DNA of 43,651 nt from Nemertoderma westbladi (Eukaryota; Xenacoelomorpha; Nemertodermatida; Nemertodermatidae): positions 1 to 43,651 of the forward strand of contig JAUCBJ010005405.1 in the NCBI GenBank assembly GCA_032718475.1, in the 5' to 3' direction. This document shows, one piece after another, positions 1-11,065 of this stretch. The notes below the pieces were generated by a model that saw only the letters and a program-made list of their open reading frames with translations, searched no databases and was not told where the DNA came from. The position numbers and the translations under genes were made by a program. Position 1 is the first letter of the stretch, and each line of letters opens with the position of its first letter.

Positions 1-979
1 ACCGTAGAGATGCCTGTATATCATTATCGCAATCCCTTACTTCTTCACTAATAGTAGAATGGAAACGTGCATCACGAGCAGCTTTCCTCCGCAGGAACTG
101 CTGACGTTGTTGAAGTTTGGAAAGATCGGGAGAGATAAAAATTTTATTTCAGACGTTCAGTTTACGTTCATCTTTAAGAATACTCTTTCGGAGCTCAACT
201 GAGGTTAGCCGTACAATCAATATAGAAGGTCTATTGTCAGTTGCAGTACGTCTACATACTGTATAATAGATTCCGCAGCATTTTCAACTTCAAGTTCCTT
301 GGTAAAAAAAAATATTACTGCAACTACATCTTTATCATTAGTAGCAATAGGACGGAGGGTCAATCATATACTGTATAACAACAACATTGCACTCGCGTTT
401 CCTCTGCTCAGACAATTCTCTGGCCACCCTTTCTGCCCACTGTTGACCAGCCCCAATTTTCTTTGAATTTCGTAGACTGAAAATTTCTAAGTTCAATGAA
501 GAAAATTCCTTCTTTATGTTCTCCTCTAGTTTGGCCACACAGGAGTTTAAATTGTCATTATCTGAACTAGCGACGCAGCCAGATGAAACAATTTGCAATT
601 TTCATAACATAAAAATTTTCAGAATACATTATACTATTTTGCAATTATTGTATTTGCCCAGAACAGATACAGTACGTTGAAAGGCCAAGACAGGAACCAT
701 GGATCCAAGATCCACAAATGCCACAATAACCAAGACAATTTTTCCCAGTGACAACCTTTTGGCAATGAGGGCAGGTGTGTTTAACAGAACTCCATCAGAA
801 CGTGAGGTATCATTGGCACAGACAGTGAAATGTTTGTCAAAAGAAGATTTGTCAACAAAGAATGCAGAACAGTTATCACAACTGAACATTTTTGACATGT
901 CAGTCAATCTTGAACCACCAATACTTTGTCTCCCTTGGCTTTGAGATTTACGATTAGAGCACGGTGCAGGCATCACCAT
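1..979 (-). pseudogene. CR1-like LINE ORF1, decayed, runs off left edge
   Basis: This is a nucleic-acid-binding ORF1 remnant of a non-LTR retrotransposon, read right to left. An ATG at 979 opens a reading frame with a C2HC finger (CDNC ... HFTVC, about 897-835). After a frameshift, a PHD-type finger follows at about 773-660 (CPHCQKVV...CGICGSWIHGSCLG). A charged, probably coiled-coil stretch ends in ARELSEQRKRECNVVV (598-338). A further frameshifted part reads into RRKAARDARF near position 75. The PHD finger and the C-terminal block match the plus-strand ORF1 at 17575-18525 block by block, so both copies come from one family. PHD-bearing ORF1 proteins are known from CR1-group LINEs. Several frameshifts and stops make this copy non-functional. 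The clade is inferred. Confidence 0.72.
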
Positions 980-2653
980 TTAATTAAGAATTAGAGACAG
1001 GGGCGAAAACTGGATGCAAAACCCGCCTTGGCGAATTAATATCCCGCCTCAATGTTAAATTCTCAATTTAGGGAAAGGAGCAGGTTACAGCGGCACGTTA
1101 TTTTAACCAAAATGTTCGCGCTTTTAGACCTTTAGCAGTTTAACCTGCCAAATTTGGATGTCTTCTAGATTATAAATCGACTTTAGCCTATGACGAGTAT
1201 TTGATACACTACATTAGCCGAAGCCAGTCTATGCGCGACCATTCACCCGCTGGATATACCCGGGAGACTGGATTCGGAAGCTTTGACCTTATTGCGGTGT
1301 AGGCCTACTGTATTATTCGACTGATTGTTAATATATAATTTCTGACAAATATTATTCACTTTCGGGAAATATTAACAGTTCCTTTAGGACGTGGCGCTCT
1401 AAATATGTAAACAGAGTTATGTCTTACACTAGACACAACGGGATGGCTATGGATTCACGTATAAAGCGCATTCTTTAGGAGATGCTTTGTTATCAGTCAC
1501 AATCATGCACACTACCGCACAATGCTGCACACCGATCTGCCGACCTTCACTAATTTTAGTCACATATAAAGAGAACAACAACCGACTCATGTAGTGCCTA
1601 TGAAATAGCATTAGATTCACTCCAAAACCACTTTAATGTAAGTCGCAATTGTTATATGTAACCGGTCTCTCTAACCTTCAGTATATCAAGAAGATTGGGG
1701 TTTCTGATAATTGATCGATATTATCCAAATATAATAATATTCCATCAACCGATATAATTAATGACCGACAGTAAATAGCAGTAAAAATGCGGTGTTTGTA
1801 GTTGACAATATGATTTGCATTGATTAGTTGAGTAGGATAACAGATATACGTTTCTATGATCAAGCCTACTAATGTTTGGCTAAAGCCTGAAAACACAGAA
1901 TTCCAAAGCCGGTCTTATGGCTGTGGACAAAATACACATACTGACTCAATTCATGAGTTTCTGTATACAACCTCCAACACAGAGTCAAAAAACGCTCTGA
2001 TTGGTCGACCGAACAAAGAGAGAACAAAGAACAAAGGAATGTTACACGTGGACATATCAGCTGTTAGATGTCGTCATGGTAACTACACTGTGTCAAGAGG
2101 ATTTTAGCGTATTGCGACATAAAATTGCTAGTTATGTCCGCTAAAGTACACATACAGAAGAAATGGCTTTTTATGTCCACTAAAACACCGGTACAGTAAG
2201 GAAACGACTTTTATGTCCGTTAAACCAACTACAGAGTACTTTGCGGGGAAAATAACCAGCTAATTCCGCAAAAGCTTTTACACAAAACAATAAACTAAGC
2301 ACAATAGAACAGGTTACAGTTTTATTTTTGGGAATAATCAGCTGTTATTTGCGTCGAATTTCCCCTGGAGAGGAATGAATTTTTATTGCGTCCAGTTTCC
2401 CCCCCTATCTGAAGAATTATGTTAACTGCAGTTATCGCATACTGTATACAGCATATCCAAATCAATACCAGTATAAATTGAATTATTTAATATATTTAAG
2501 CGAGTAAGCAGGTATGTCTTAGTGTGATCATGAAATAAGTTATGTCTACTGCTATGTAGGCCTACAATATCAGTCCTGTCTTGTCTAATTGACATCTTAC
2601 AACTTATACTGTTACTGTATATAGAAAATCCTGAATAATTGTGGGTTTTACCT
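980..2653. other. AT-rich stretch without a recognisable gene
   Basis: The part next to 980 is probably the 5' UTR of the minus-strand LINE; it holds a motif at 1070-1090 that recurs at 23623 and 34088. At about 2125-2225 there are three loose ~50-bp repeats, each containing TTATGTCC(G/A)(C/T)TAAA. Short reading frames here have no family signature and I do not call them genes. Confidence 0.5.
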
Positions 2654-3910
2654 TTCAACGTATGCCGTTGCCGTACGTATCCACATATCTATTATTGCAT
2701 TGAGCGATTTCACATACATGTATGCACTATGCATACGCGTAGGCGAATACTGTTTCCTGATTGATCCAGACATGACCGTCCAGATGATTATTGTCAAGTC
2801 AACAGTGACTTTGTAGCTGATAGTGAATTTTATTTTCAGTGAGTGCCGTTCAGCCGTTTTATTTCTTCAGCGGTTTTTGGTCAGTGAGTTGAGCATTACA
2901 TTGTGTTACCATTATTAAGGGAAGTCCTATTGTGTATTGTATTGTATACGCTCTGGGATACCCCAGCTGCAGCCGTCGAGTCATACATCCAATAGAATCA
3001 ACTCACCTTATTTACTACAGTATGTGTCTCCTTGTCGATGTCTGCGTCACTAATGAACTGCATACGCCCATGTTAAATAAATACCGTACATGTTCTGGAA
3101 GGAATATTTTTCCCATCTGCCCATTGACTACTAAAGGGCCCTCCTGCTCCTACTTTGTTTCATTATTAAATTGAATTATTAAATTAAATATATATATTTT
3201 CTTGAATAAATATTTATGACATGGGCTCTAGATATAAATAACGGTAGTTATGTAATAGCACTGTTGTTCCAAGCCCTAGGTGATTTACTGTCCATTCCGA
3301 ATGAGGCGACTATTATGACTGTATATACCGTATATTGAAGGAGAGTGTGGAAGAAATTCTGACGAGTAACAGACTGACAGAAGGCAATAATTCGGTGAAG
3401 ATTTGAGTTGATGTGAGTATCCTATTCATATACAATCGTTGGTAATAACATTTTTCGTGCGGTCAACAAAAGGTGTTTCAACACATAAATTCTGAAATTA
3501 CATACAGTACAGATGCACAGTATTAAAAGCTTGGCTCCGGCTTATTTTTCGCCCCCTCTGGCCTATGCGCCCGGGTCGACTCGCCCCCACCCTCTACGCA
3601 ACGCCACTGGGGAATAGTATGTATTCCAAATCGTATCTGTGATGTGTTTCCAGTTGTTTCGGCTTTTTAGCATATTAAACTGTATGTACCGGTCCCATGG
3701 GCTCTGTGTTGAATCTAATTTAACTGAGGCCTAAGCGTTTTGCATGACATTTCTCTCGTATCTCATCTGGACCAATCAGGAAACAGTATTCGACAACGCG
3801 TATGCATACGCGTATGTCTGTATGTGAAATCGCTCAATGTAATGTATAGATAGGCCTACGCCATACCCACATAGGTGAACGTGGATAAGTACGGCATACG
3901 TTGAAAAACG
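2654..3910. mobile_element. Non-autonomous DNA element with long terminal inverted repeats
   Basis: The left arm (about 2654-2768) and right arm (about 3764-3910) are inverted copies. Both contain TTCAACGTATGCCGT, then a variable spacer, then ATTGAGCGATTTCACATACA, a palindrome-rich ATACGCGTATGC block, and CGAATACTGTTTCCTGATTG. The arms differ by indels in the spacer. No transposase reading frame is visible in the ~1 kb interior. The size and long arms suit a MITE or foldback element. I could not fix the exact ends or a target-site duplication. Confidence 0.7.
3580..3612. mobile_element. Possible single hAT-like terminus
   Basis: The sequence ends in CTACGCAACGCCACTGGGG, whose reverse complement resembles the CAGTGGCGTAGC-type ends common in hAT elements. 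It lies inside the 2654-3910 element. No partner end was found, so this may be a fragment or chance. Confidence 0.25.
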
Positions 3911-4057
3911 ACATACGTCATTAAGTACCGGTACTGAAGTACAGAAGTAGGCCTAATTATTGTATTCAGACTCAGGGTGCAGGGGCTCTCAAACGCCAGA
4001 CCTGTTTTATTTCATATTTGGGATTTAAAGACTGTAAGAACTGAAGAAGATTAGAAG

Positions 4058-4394
4058 ATGTTCCGAATTCGACGTTTAATTCCTCTCGCAAAGGCTAATA
4101 AAAACTGTACCGTTAGCATGAGCATCCCCCATCTTCTTCGACCAAAAAGGTTTTGTGGAACTTCCAACTTTGGCCTATCTAACCACCATATTAATACAAA
4201 GCTACCGGTAGTAACAACAGGCGCATTGAATAGGAATGGGTTATTTCGTGTCCCTATGGCAACTATTAGCAACCAGAATAAAAGCGGTGCGCCTACCTCT
4301 CGTACCGGTACTTTAACTGAGGTCGTTGACCTTGACGACGCCTCTAAAGCCTCTTTATTGTTAAAGAAACTCGCTGATGTGGAGACGAAAACAG
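4058..4394 (+). CDS. Exon 1 of small mitochondrial-type protein (NDUFV3-like?)
   Basis: This is the first coding exon of a predicted 161-residue protein. The ATG at 4058 opens MFRIRRLIPLAKANK, which is basic, lacks acidic residues and resembles a mitochondrial presequence. The exon ends in ACAG|GTAGGA, a good splice donor, at 4394/4395. Reading on without splicing gives only 11 more residues before a stop at 4427. Joined to exon 2 at 4713-4861 the coding length is 486 nt, exactly divisible by three. The C-terminal exon resembles the conserved tail of NDUFV3, a small accessory subunit of complex I, so a role in the mitochondrial inner membrane complex is a tentative inference. The gene lies between a DNA transposon and a gypsy remnant and looks intact. 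Confidence 0.6.
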
Positions 4395-4712
4395 GTAGGA
4401 AGGCGATTTTAACCTGCAGACCTGAGTAGGCCTACTTGTACGAATATTTCGTTATGTAGGGTAGGTGCCGAGGCCGACGTGCGGTGCAACTGAAGTCATG
4501 TTTGTTATGAAATACAACTCAATCGGCAAAAGTACGGGTAGTTAGTTAATTGGTACACCACATGTAAATCCGTACCTGAAAATAGTACCGGTACAGTACA
4601 GCACAGCAGTAACAAAAAAAAATTAGGCCTACAGTATTCTGGTATCAATTATAATTTAACTATAATTTATCCCTACTGGTCCTGTGGTTAGTTTATTTAT
4701 TTTTTATTTCAG
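4395..4712 (+). other. Intron (GT-AG) of the small mitochondrial-type gene
   Basis: This 318-bp phase-1 intron starts with GTAGGA and ends with TTTTTATTTCAG after a clear pyrimidine-rich tract. It carries a TAGGCCTA motif in each half (4427 and 4624). It shows that the genome uses conventional splicing. Confidence 0.6.
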
Positions 4713-4861
4713 TGCCTACCGCCACCGACACCACAGATACCTATAAGTCGGCAGTAGTCTACGGTCTCTACTCATATTACGATGGAGAAGTTCAACTGGA
4801 ATCAAAGCGAATAGAACAACCTAAACCTAGAATACTCCCACACAATTATGTGGTATTATAA
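4713..4861 (+). CDS. Exon 2 of small mitochondrial-type protein (NDUFV3-like?)
   Basis: This is the last coding exon. With the last base of exon 1 it reads VPTATDTTDTYKSAVVYGL and continues to a TAA at 4859-4861. The tail TYKS ... YSYYDG ... LESKR ... QPKP recalls the NDUFV3 C-terminus, which has a TYKN ... YSTY ... LE ... SKFR ... PQP pattern. That comparison is from memory of the family, so I leave the gene symbol empty. A homology search would settle it. If it is not NDUFV3, it is still a credible small mitochondrially targeted protein. Confidence 0.55.
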
Positions 4862-5189
4862 AATATTTAGTGTTCCCACAAACATACCAAACTCCGAAAC
4901 TCATACAGATTGATTGTCATTATAGCTGCTAAGGCTAAAGGACATTAACGCCAAGCAAGACTAAAAAATGGACACCGAAGGAACTGACAAAGATATGTGA
5001 AGCTTAGACTAATAATAATTAATATAAAATAATAATAATATCATATTAGTTGACGATTACCCGTAATGAAGCCTTTTATTTAGTCACCAGTGTTATGGCA
5101 TATATTTTGTATTCAAACTCGCTGTGTAAAATATTCATTTGTAGTGACTGATTATCCTGGAACTTATGAGTTTATTGATAGTAACTGAT

Positions 5190-5244
5190 TGACCTTGAAC
5201 TCCATATTATATTGAATGACCTTGAACTCCATATTATATTGAAT
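5190..5244. repeat. 27-bp direct repeat, two copies
   Basis: GACCTTGAACTCCATATTAT and the following seven bases occur twice in tandem, starting at 5191 and 5218. They lie just upstream of the gypsy primer-binding site, so they may sit inside a degraded 5' LTR. No matching LTR was found on the 3' side. Confidence 0.7.
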
Positions 5245-5318
5245 ATCAATCTGCTGTAACCAAAAGGTGGTGGGATTTGAGTGAGGAATATATTAGAATA
5301 GATTAGACAGTCTACACT

Positions 5319-5338
5319 TAGTGTCAGAAGTGGGATTC
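5319..5338 (+). other. Retroelement primer-binding site (tRNA-Leu type)
   Basis: TAGTGTCAGAAGTGGGATTC is complementary, with two mismatches, to the 3' end of a eukaryotic tRNA-Leu. It lies 2 nt after a plausible LTR end (...CTACA, 5316) and 18 nt before the gag start codon, the expected place for minus-strand priming. Confidence 0.55.
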
Positions 5339-5355
5339 ATTGTTCAATAACAATA

Positions 5356-6084
5356 ATGGAAGAAATTAAGCAAGAAAAATTACTAATTCAAACGCATTTT
5401 GAAGTGCCACCAAAGTTAACAAACAAGGATCGTGAATCAATCGAGAATTTCTTTCGGGATTTCCGTCTGGCATGCACTGTAAATGGCTGGGTAGATCAAG
5501 AGGGGATTCGCCGATTGCCTGCTTACGTGCCTTATAAGATTCGGGTTATTTTGGATACAAGTCTTCCTACTTTCGATGACATCGAAGTAAGCCTTTATAC
5601 TAAGCTATGGCCTGGAAATGTAATTCGATTTGCGATGCGTCGAGCTTTTAAAGCTAAACAGCAGCCAGGAGAATCCGTGCTCTCTTACTATGCTTCTATT
5701 TCCGACATTTGTAAGAACGCATTTGCGGGTATTGCAGTAACTCTAATTCATAGGAATAATTTAGCGGTTTCTGTCTTTATTGCTGGTCTGCATGATGAAA
5801 TACGAGAGAAACTTACCTTGAAGGATCCAGGTAATCTAGAAAATGACTTTTCTCTCGCTCGAAATGAGGAATTGAAATCCTCATATAAACAATCTCCAAC
5901 AATATCATCAGTGGCTGATGATGAATGCACCAACTATGAAGATGAAGTTGGTGCTGTTAGGTTTTCAGCTGAAAACGCTCAGATTCGCCATTCAATACTT
6001 TGTTATCGATGTCAGGGTCGGGGCCATATACAAAGGGACTGTCCATCAAAAACTCAACAATTAAAACATGATTATAGACCATAG
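5356..6084 (+). pseudogene. gag: Gag of Ty3/gypsy-like element
   Basis: This is the structural protein of an LTR retrotransposon. The ATG at 5356 follows the primer-binding site directly. The N-terminal two thirds resemble capsid-type Gag, with FFRDFRLACTVNGW near residue 33. A CCHC zinc knuckle, CYRCQGRGHIQRDC, lies at about 6001-6042. A TAG at 6082-6084 ends the frame, but the same frame continues downstream as protease and RT, so this stop is probably a mutation in an original gag-pol frame. Further in-frame stops lie near 6184 and 6342. The copy is not expected to be active. Confidence 0.8.
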
Positions 6085-6360
6085 GCTCCTGAGGGAATGT
6101 GGCAAAATATCAGACCACCACGATTTCAACAACCTCCCTATCAAAATTTTCGCGCTCAACACTTCCAAAATCCAACAAATTATTGAGCTAGTGTTGCGCT
6201 GGTTACAGAACAGGCATTTAACAAGGTGACTGAACAATCAAATAATTGTTTCAAACCTGCTCAAGATTATTATCAATACCAACAAAATACTAATGACTAC
6301 AACTACATTCCAGACACCTCGGCGCGGCAATCCTCTGGTTGATTTAAACTTCCAACAACA

Positions 6361-6576
6361 GTGATGGTGGGTGATACCAGTGCTGCGGTAATAGCCCATG
6401 AGAGAACACAAGGGCGATTTTTTGTTAAAGGAACTATCAATGGTCAAGTTTGCGAGATACTTATGGATTATGGTGCATCCTCTACAATTCTGCACTCCTC
6501 ATTGGTTAATGAAAATCAGTTAAAGCCAACTCAGTTTATTTTAAAAACTGCAAATAGTATGCCCCTTAATGTTTGA
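6361..6576 (+). pseudogene. Gypsy-like aspartic protease fragment
   Basis: This retropepsin-like segment of the polyprotein matures Gag and Pol in active relatives. It shows GQVCEILMDYGASSTILHSS, where the usual D-T/S-G-A-S active site reads DYGAS, so the residue after the catalytic Asp is abnormal. It is in the same frame as Gag and RT and is cut by a TGA at 6574-6576. Downstream, VFVATDSAHPCILGVN is the typical distal part of the protease. Confidence 0.65.
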
Positions 6577-6705
6577 GGTCATTGTCAAATACCAATTCAA
6601 ATAGGCTCTTCTATAGCCGATGTAGATGTTTTCGTCGCAACAGATTCGGCTCATCCATGCATTCTTGGGGTCAATGGACTACGCGCTGTAAATGTAACAT
6701 TAACA

Positions 6706-7846
6706 TTGTCCGATAGTATTCCTTCTTCTCTTTCAGTTAATGATAAAGTTGTTACAATAAATTTAATAGAGAAATGTGCTGTTAATAAAGACGTTCCCAC
6801 TGAACATTTAGATACATTTTACTCTCTAGCAAACGAATATAAAGACCTATTTGAACCACCACTTGGGCGTACAAACCTTGTGGAACATCACATAAAAACT
6901 AGAACGGAGATACCTGTATTTCAGAGACCGTACCATGTTCCTTTGGCTAAAAGAGATCTTCTAGAGACTAATATTAAAGATATGGTGGATAAGGATATTA
7001 TTACACCATCTTCCTCCCCATACTCATCACCATTGATTATTGTTAAGAAAGCTGATGGAAGTGACAGAGTGTGCGTAGATTTTTGTGCATTGAATGCTGT
7101 AACAGAAAAAGATGCATTTCCGTTACCACGAATTTCTGATTTATTAGATAAACTATATGGAGCGAAATATTTTTCGTTAATAGATTTGGCTTCAGGATTT
7201 TGGCAGATACCTCTTGCCCCAGATGATAGACACAAAACAGCATTTTCGGGTAGTCTTGGCCATTTTGAATTCATTGTAATGGCCTTTGGTCTAAAGAACG
7301 CTCCACCAACATTCCAGAAATTTATAAGTAATTTATTTTGTGACATGACATGCATTGTTTTCTACATGGACAACAGATTTGAAGCAACATTTACCCCAGG
7401 CACTTTGTGAAGTATTACACCGATTAAGAGTTGCGAAATTAAAACTTCAACCAAAAAAATGTTCTTTTTTACAGAGAAGAATTGAATTTTGGGGATTCAT
7501 TGTTGATGAGGACGGAGTTCATCCAAGTGAGTCAAAGGTAAGTGCTGTTAAAAACATAAGAGCACCGATAAATGCTTCTTCAGAAGTAAGAAATATTCTA
7601 GGTTTGGTCAATACATACAGACAATTTATAAGGAACTTCAACCTTATTGCTGAAACATTGTATGAACTTATACGGAAACAAGTTACGTTTGTTTGGAGTG
7701 AAAAACAGGAATCTGCCTATGAGAGTTTAAAGAAAGCCTTGAATTTGAAAATGAATTTTGTATGTAGGGCCAGTCCTGCTGTGGTTTTAATTTTATTGTT
7801 GAATAATTGGTGCTCTGAAGATGGCCCAAGGGGCAGAAATATGTAA
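6706..7846 (+). pseudogene. Gypsy-like reverse transcriptase, frameshifted and 3'-truncated
   Basis: This is RT of a Ty3/gypsy element. Visible blocks are YSSPLIIVKKADGSDRVCVD, FPLPRISDLLDKL, KYFSLIDLASGFWQIPL and FGLKNAPPTFQ. The catalytic box reads YMDN at about 7365 and the frame is lost there. The remainder continues in another frame from 7355 with LKLQPKKCSFL and the thumb/RNase H hinge (GLVNTYRQFIRNF). Homology fades near 7780, and neither a full RNase H nor an integrase is present. Loss of the second Asp, the frameshift and the truncation make it dead. No 3' LTR was recognised. Confidence 0.8.
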
Positions 7847-8341
7847 GCTGGGTTGAATATTTAAAGTTTAATATCGATGGTAGTCCCCTAGCTCGACGTC
7901 CGGTTTCGATTTTATGTTAATTATATATTGATATCTGTTCAAATAAAATAGTGGTTGGGATATCAAATAGACCTCAGCTTGGTCGACTTTTCATAGAACT
8001 GCTTAGCAGGGTACTGGTTTGAGGGGCAGGTTCGGGTCGTTTAAAGCCAGCTTGGTGGCTTTTTATTCTTTATTTTTCTTTATTATTCTTTTATTTCTTC
8101 TTTTATTCTATTCTTTTTACAAAAATTTTCAATTTGGAAATTTAATAAAATTAATATTTTGGCAACAAAATGAATGTTGCAACTTAGGTGTTAAGTTGAT
8201 GGTTACTTTTACCAAAATGATGAATTTGTTGGATAATCATTTTATTTTATCAATGTACAGTAGTAGCTCTAGTTGAATTAAATAGTAAATAAATGTTCAT
8301 TAAAAGTTATTTATTAAAAAATATATGTTAATATACAAGTA

Positions 8342-8372
8342 CTACACGTTCGTGGGGCCTTCGCGCAGCACG
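8342..8372 (+). repeat. Fragment of a dispersed GTGGGGC-ended element
   Basis: TACACGTTCGTGGGGC then a cGCGCAGCACG block matches the left end of the element at 34383-34679, with one small change. Only the terminus is preserved here. Confidence 0.45.
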
Positions 8373-9236
8373 AGTCTCAGTTATGACATACAGATTAAAA
8401 TTGAACAATTCCATCACAAAATCGGTATTGAAGAAATTTAACCAAACCGCCAATAAATCAAAGAAGAGGGGAAAGTTCCGCCCCTTCAACCGTCTTAATC
8501 TGCCCCAACCCAAAGGCACACAGAGGATTGATGAAAGTCAGGTATTGTGTTTTATAAGTAAGATATTTTAGATGTGGAGGGGACACAAATTGTAAGAAAT
8601 ATTACATTATTAATTCTTACATTATTAAGATAAGATAAGATAATTATTTTATTCACAAATACTTATAAGCCTTATTAGGGCTACGAAGGCAGTATACGCA
8701 ATACATACAGTAGTACACGATACTGATAATTAAGGTGAATAACCGTCTATAAACAAACAGCTCTCTTAGACAGACAGACTTACCTACGGTAGACCGCCTC
8801 GCCCTACGTAAAAATAAGCATTTTAATATACAGTAGATATAGCACAGAAAACATTAACTTACCTATGCCTACTGTATGCTATACACAACACATACAGCGC
8901 ATATACAGTACATACAGACAGCACATACACACACACCGACATAGAGTATTCAAATATACACACATATATACAATAAAGGTAATACACAGAGCCGGGCTGC
9001 TGTATATATATATATTACTGAAATCACAAAAATGTATAACAAATAAAATTCAATTAACAAAAAGAAATAAAGATCTATGTAATTTCCTCCCTGTTATACC
9101 TAGTTAGTAGTAAGATGAACCCCATTTCGGCGACAGTTGGACCTACTTCGCACCTTGGGTGTTAAGTAGGTCATTAATTAATTAATCAATTAATTAATTG
9201 GGCGATTAAACAATTAATCATCATTACTTAATCGAT

Positions 9237-9285
9237 CGATTTGTATCAAATAATGTTGCCAAAGGCAATTTAATTTGATACAAAT
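9237..9285. repeat. Imperfect hairpin with ~23-bp arms
   Basis: GATTTGTATCAAATAATGTT... and its inverted partner ending TTTGATACAAATC flank a 3-nt loop (GCC AAA GGC at the apex). About 19 of 23 pairs match. It sits at the edge of TTAA-rich repeat DNA and may be a very short MITE. Confidence 0.5.
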
Positions 9286-9723
9286 CAATCAGATAGGGAT
9301 GCGCGATGAATAGATAGTACTACAGTAGGTACAGTAGAAAAAATATACAATACAATAGGAACAATAATACTGTATACAGTACATTTGTATTATTTTTGTC
9401 GTACAGTAGGTAATGATAGAGTATAATGAAATAAAAAAGATGGGACGAGGCCCAAAACGTAATTTACCCTTTCAGGTTGGTCTTGGCTTTATTAGACGTA
9501 GCATGACTAATCCCATTGAATCCAATGTTGGGTTATACTGTATGTCAACATGGGGCTTGCACGAATTGAAAATTATTTAAACCTCCAGCTTTGCTATTAT
9601 GTAAGATTGGAAACCTAAGGTTTACGTCTTACGCGCCAGCATTAACCCCGAATCGCGAATAGGCCAACTGCAACCATTAATTACACACCATACGACCATT
9701 GTCAAATACGTCTGAGAAAATTA

Positions 9724-9981
9724 CAATAATAATAATAATATTGGTTATTTATATAGCGCTTTTCTACGCTCAGCATACTCAAAGCGGTTTTATTATCATT
9801 ACCCCAGCAAAGCCAGGTTCCCATTACTGCTGGGTTGGCGTAGGCACTAATGTCTAAAGTGTCTTGCCTAGGGACACAACAGTGCGAAGTTTCTACAGCC
9901 TTTAGTCGGATTCGAACCTGCGCCACCAAACACTATTGTGTAAGCAGTTCAGGCGCCGTATCCACTCGGACACTGCGACGC
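9724..9981 (-). mobile_element. tRNA-derived SINE
   Basis: Read on the minus strand, the head is tRNA-like: an A-box-type CAGTGTCCGAGTGGATAC near 9975-9957 and a B box GGTTCGAATCC at 9918-9908, the two internal RNA polymerase III promoter elements. The body contains GTGTCCCTAGGCAAGACAC, and the 3' part ends in AAAAGCGCTATATAAATAA followed by an (ATT)n tail. Bodies and tails of this style are common in SINEs of fish and marine invertebrates. It needs LINE machinery in trans. Confidence 0.75.
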
Positions 9982-10231
9982 AATAAACATCTGGTTTGCA
10001 ATAGATTATTCTTCTTTCACAAATCCATTCTAGCCTCCCTCTATAATAGCCCCCATTCACCGCATTCCCATTCATTCTCTAATTTTTATTTTTAAAAGTT
10101 TTATTTATTTTCATAAAAGTTTTATTTATTTAAAATTTTGTATATAATCATTTAGTGAAAATTCAATACTATCAATTGACATTGCTATATAATGCATAGA
10201 CATTGAAACTTGCTCGGTTTGTAATAAAGAA

Positions 10232-10675
10232 ATGAGACAAGACAATCTATCTTGTCATATGGAAAGACAGAGAAAGGATAAACTAATGGATCCGTTACTA
10301 AAAAAATTTAAAAAATCCGAAGATATTTTTAGTGAAGATGAAAAGAAAAAGAGAGATGAGCGTGATATATTAAAGATAAAACAGACAATGGAAAATAAAT
10401 TTCATAAAGTTATGAATATTTTGAAAGGGATACAAAAACAGTTACCTTTAGAAAATAAAGAAAATTTGAGTGAGAAAGATGGAGAAGAAGAGGACGATGA
10501 GATGGAGAATGAAAATAGTGAGGGTCAGGATGAAGTTGAAGAGAGTGAGGTTGAGAACGAAAAAAGTGAAGGTCAGGAAGAGGATAAAGATAGTGAAGGT
10601 CAAGAAGAGGGTGAAGAAAGCGAAGGTCAGGAAGATAATGATATCTATCTTAGGTGGTGTATACAATTTATGTAG
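10232..10675 (+). pseudogene. Acidic low-complexity protein, N-terminal part
   Basis: I do not recognise the family. The ATG at 10232 gives a 147-residue reading frame. Residues 1-80 are lysine/glutamate-rich and probably helical (KKFKKSEDIFSEDEKKKRDE). Residues about 85-140 are very acidic, built on SEGQEE/SEVENE units. It ends just before a MITE at 10782, and the same kind of acidic coding sequence resumes at about 11180, so the two are probably parts of one gene, either joined by splicing or disrupted. The Glu/Ser/Gln repeats suggest a nuclear or cytoplasmic acidic protein, but this is only composition. Confidence 0.45.
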
Positions 10676-10781
10676 ACCTTACTCTGTTATATTTAGTTTG
10701 CACTAGCACTAGCCTTTTTCGTTTAACTACGTAATTGCTATTAGAGTTTCGGTGTTTATTATTAATTACTAGTGTGCTAAG

Positions 10782-11065
10782 CAGGCCCGTATCGTGCGGG
10801 GGGGGGGGGGGGCTTTGGGGGCACTGCCCCCCCCCCCCCCCAGACAAGCCCCACTACCCCCGCAGACACATACTCCAACAGTGTCAGTTCGCCAAGGCTC
10901 CGCCAACTTCGTGGCTCGCCCCATACACCGTTCAACAATGTTGATTATATTTATGTACTAAATTAACTCTCACTTGGTTGTATGCTCCCTAAATCCCAGT
11001 AATGGGTTTGCCCCCCCAGATTTGGCCTCTGTCCCCCCAGATATTATGATCACCATACGGGCCTG
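10782..11065. mobile_element. hAT-type MITE
   Basis: The 284-bp element has terminal inverted repeats CAGGCCCGTAT (10782-10792) and ATACGGGCCTG (11055-11065). It is flanked by GTGCTAAG and GTGCAATG, an 8-bp direct repeat with two mismatches, and 8 bp is the hAT target-site length. The inside contains a G run and a C run near 10799-10841 and no coding sequence. It lies between the two halves of the acidic gene. Confidence 0.7.

Larger units (their letters stand above)
7847..9723. other. Intergenic, AT-rich; simple repeats and element fragments
   Basis: No supported gene. The stretch contains T-rich DNA (8060-8120), a fragment with ACGTTCGTGGGGC at 8346-8358 shared with 34384, a GATAAGATAAGATAA run near 8630, CA-rich microsatellite DNA at 8880-8970 and TTAA-rich DNA at 9170-9240 resembling the arms at 23190-23350. 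A hairpin lies at 9237-9285. Confidence 0.5.

Noticed and set aside
8019-8276. Hydrophobic 85-codon frame (F/L-rich)
   Set aside because: It is a translation of a T-rich tract with no start context or homology; low-complexity artefact.
8865-9107. 80-codon frame rich in His, Tyr and Ile
   Set aside because: It translates CA/TA microsatellite DNA.
9900-9981. Functional tRNA gene on the minus strand
   Set aside because: A and B boxes are present but the stems do not pair well and the sequence continues into a SINE body and tail.
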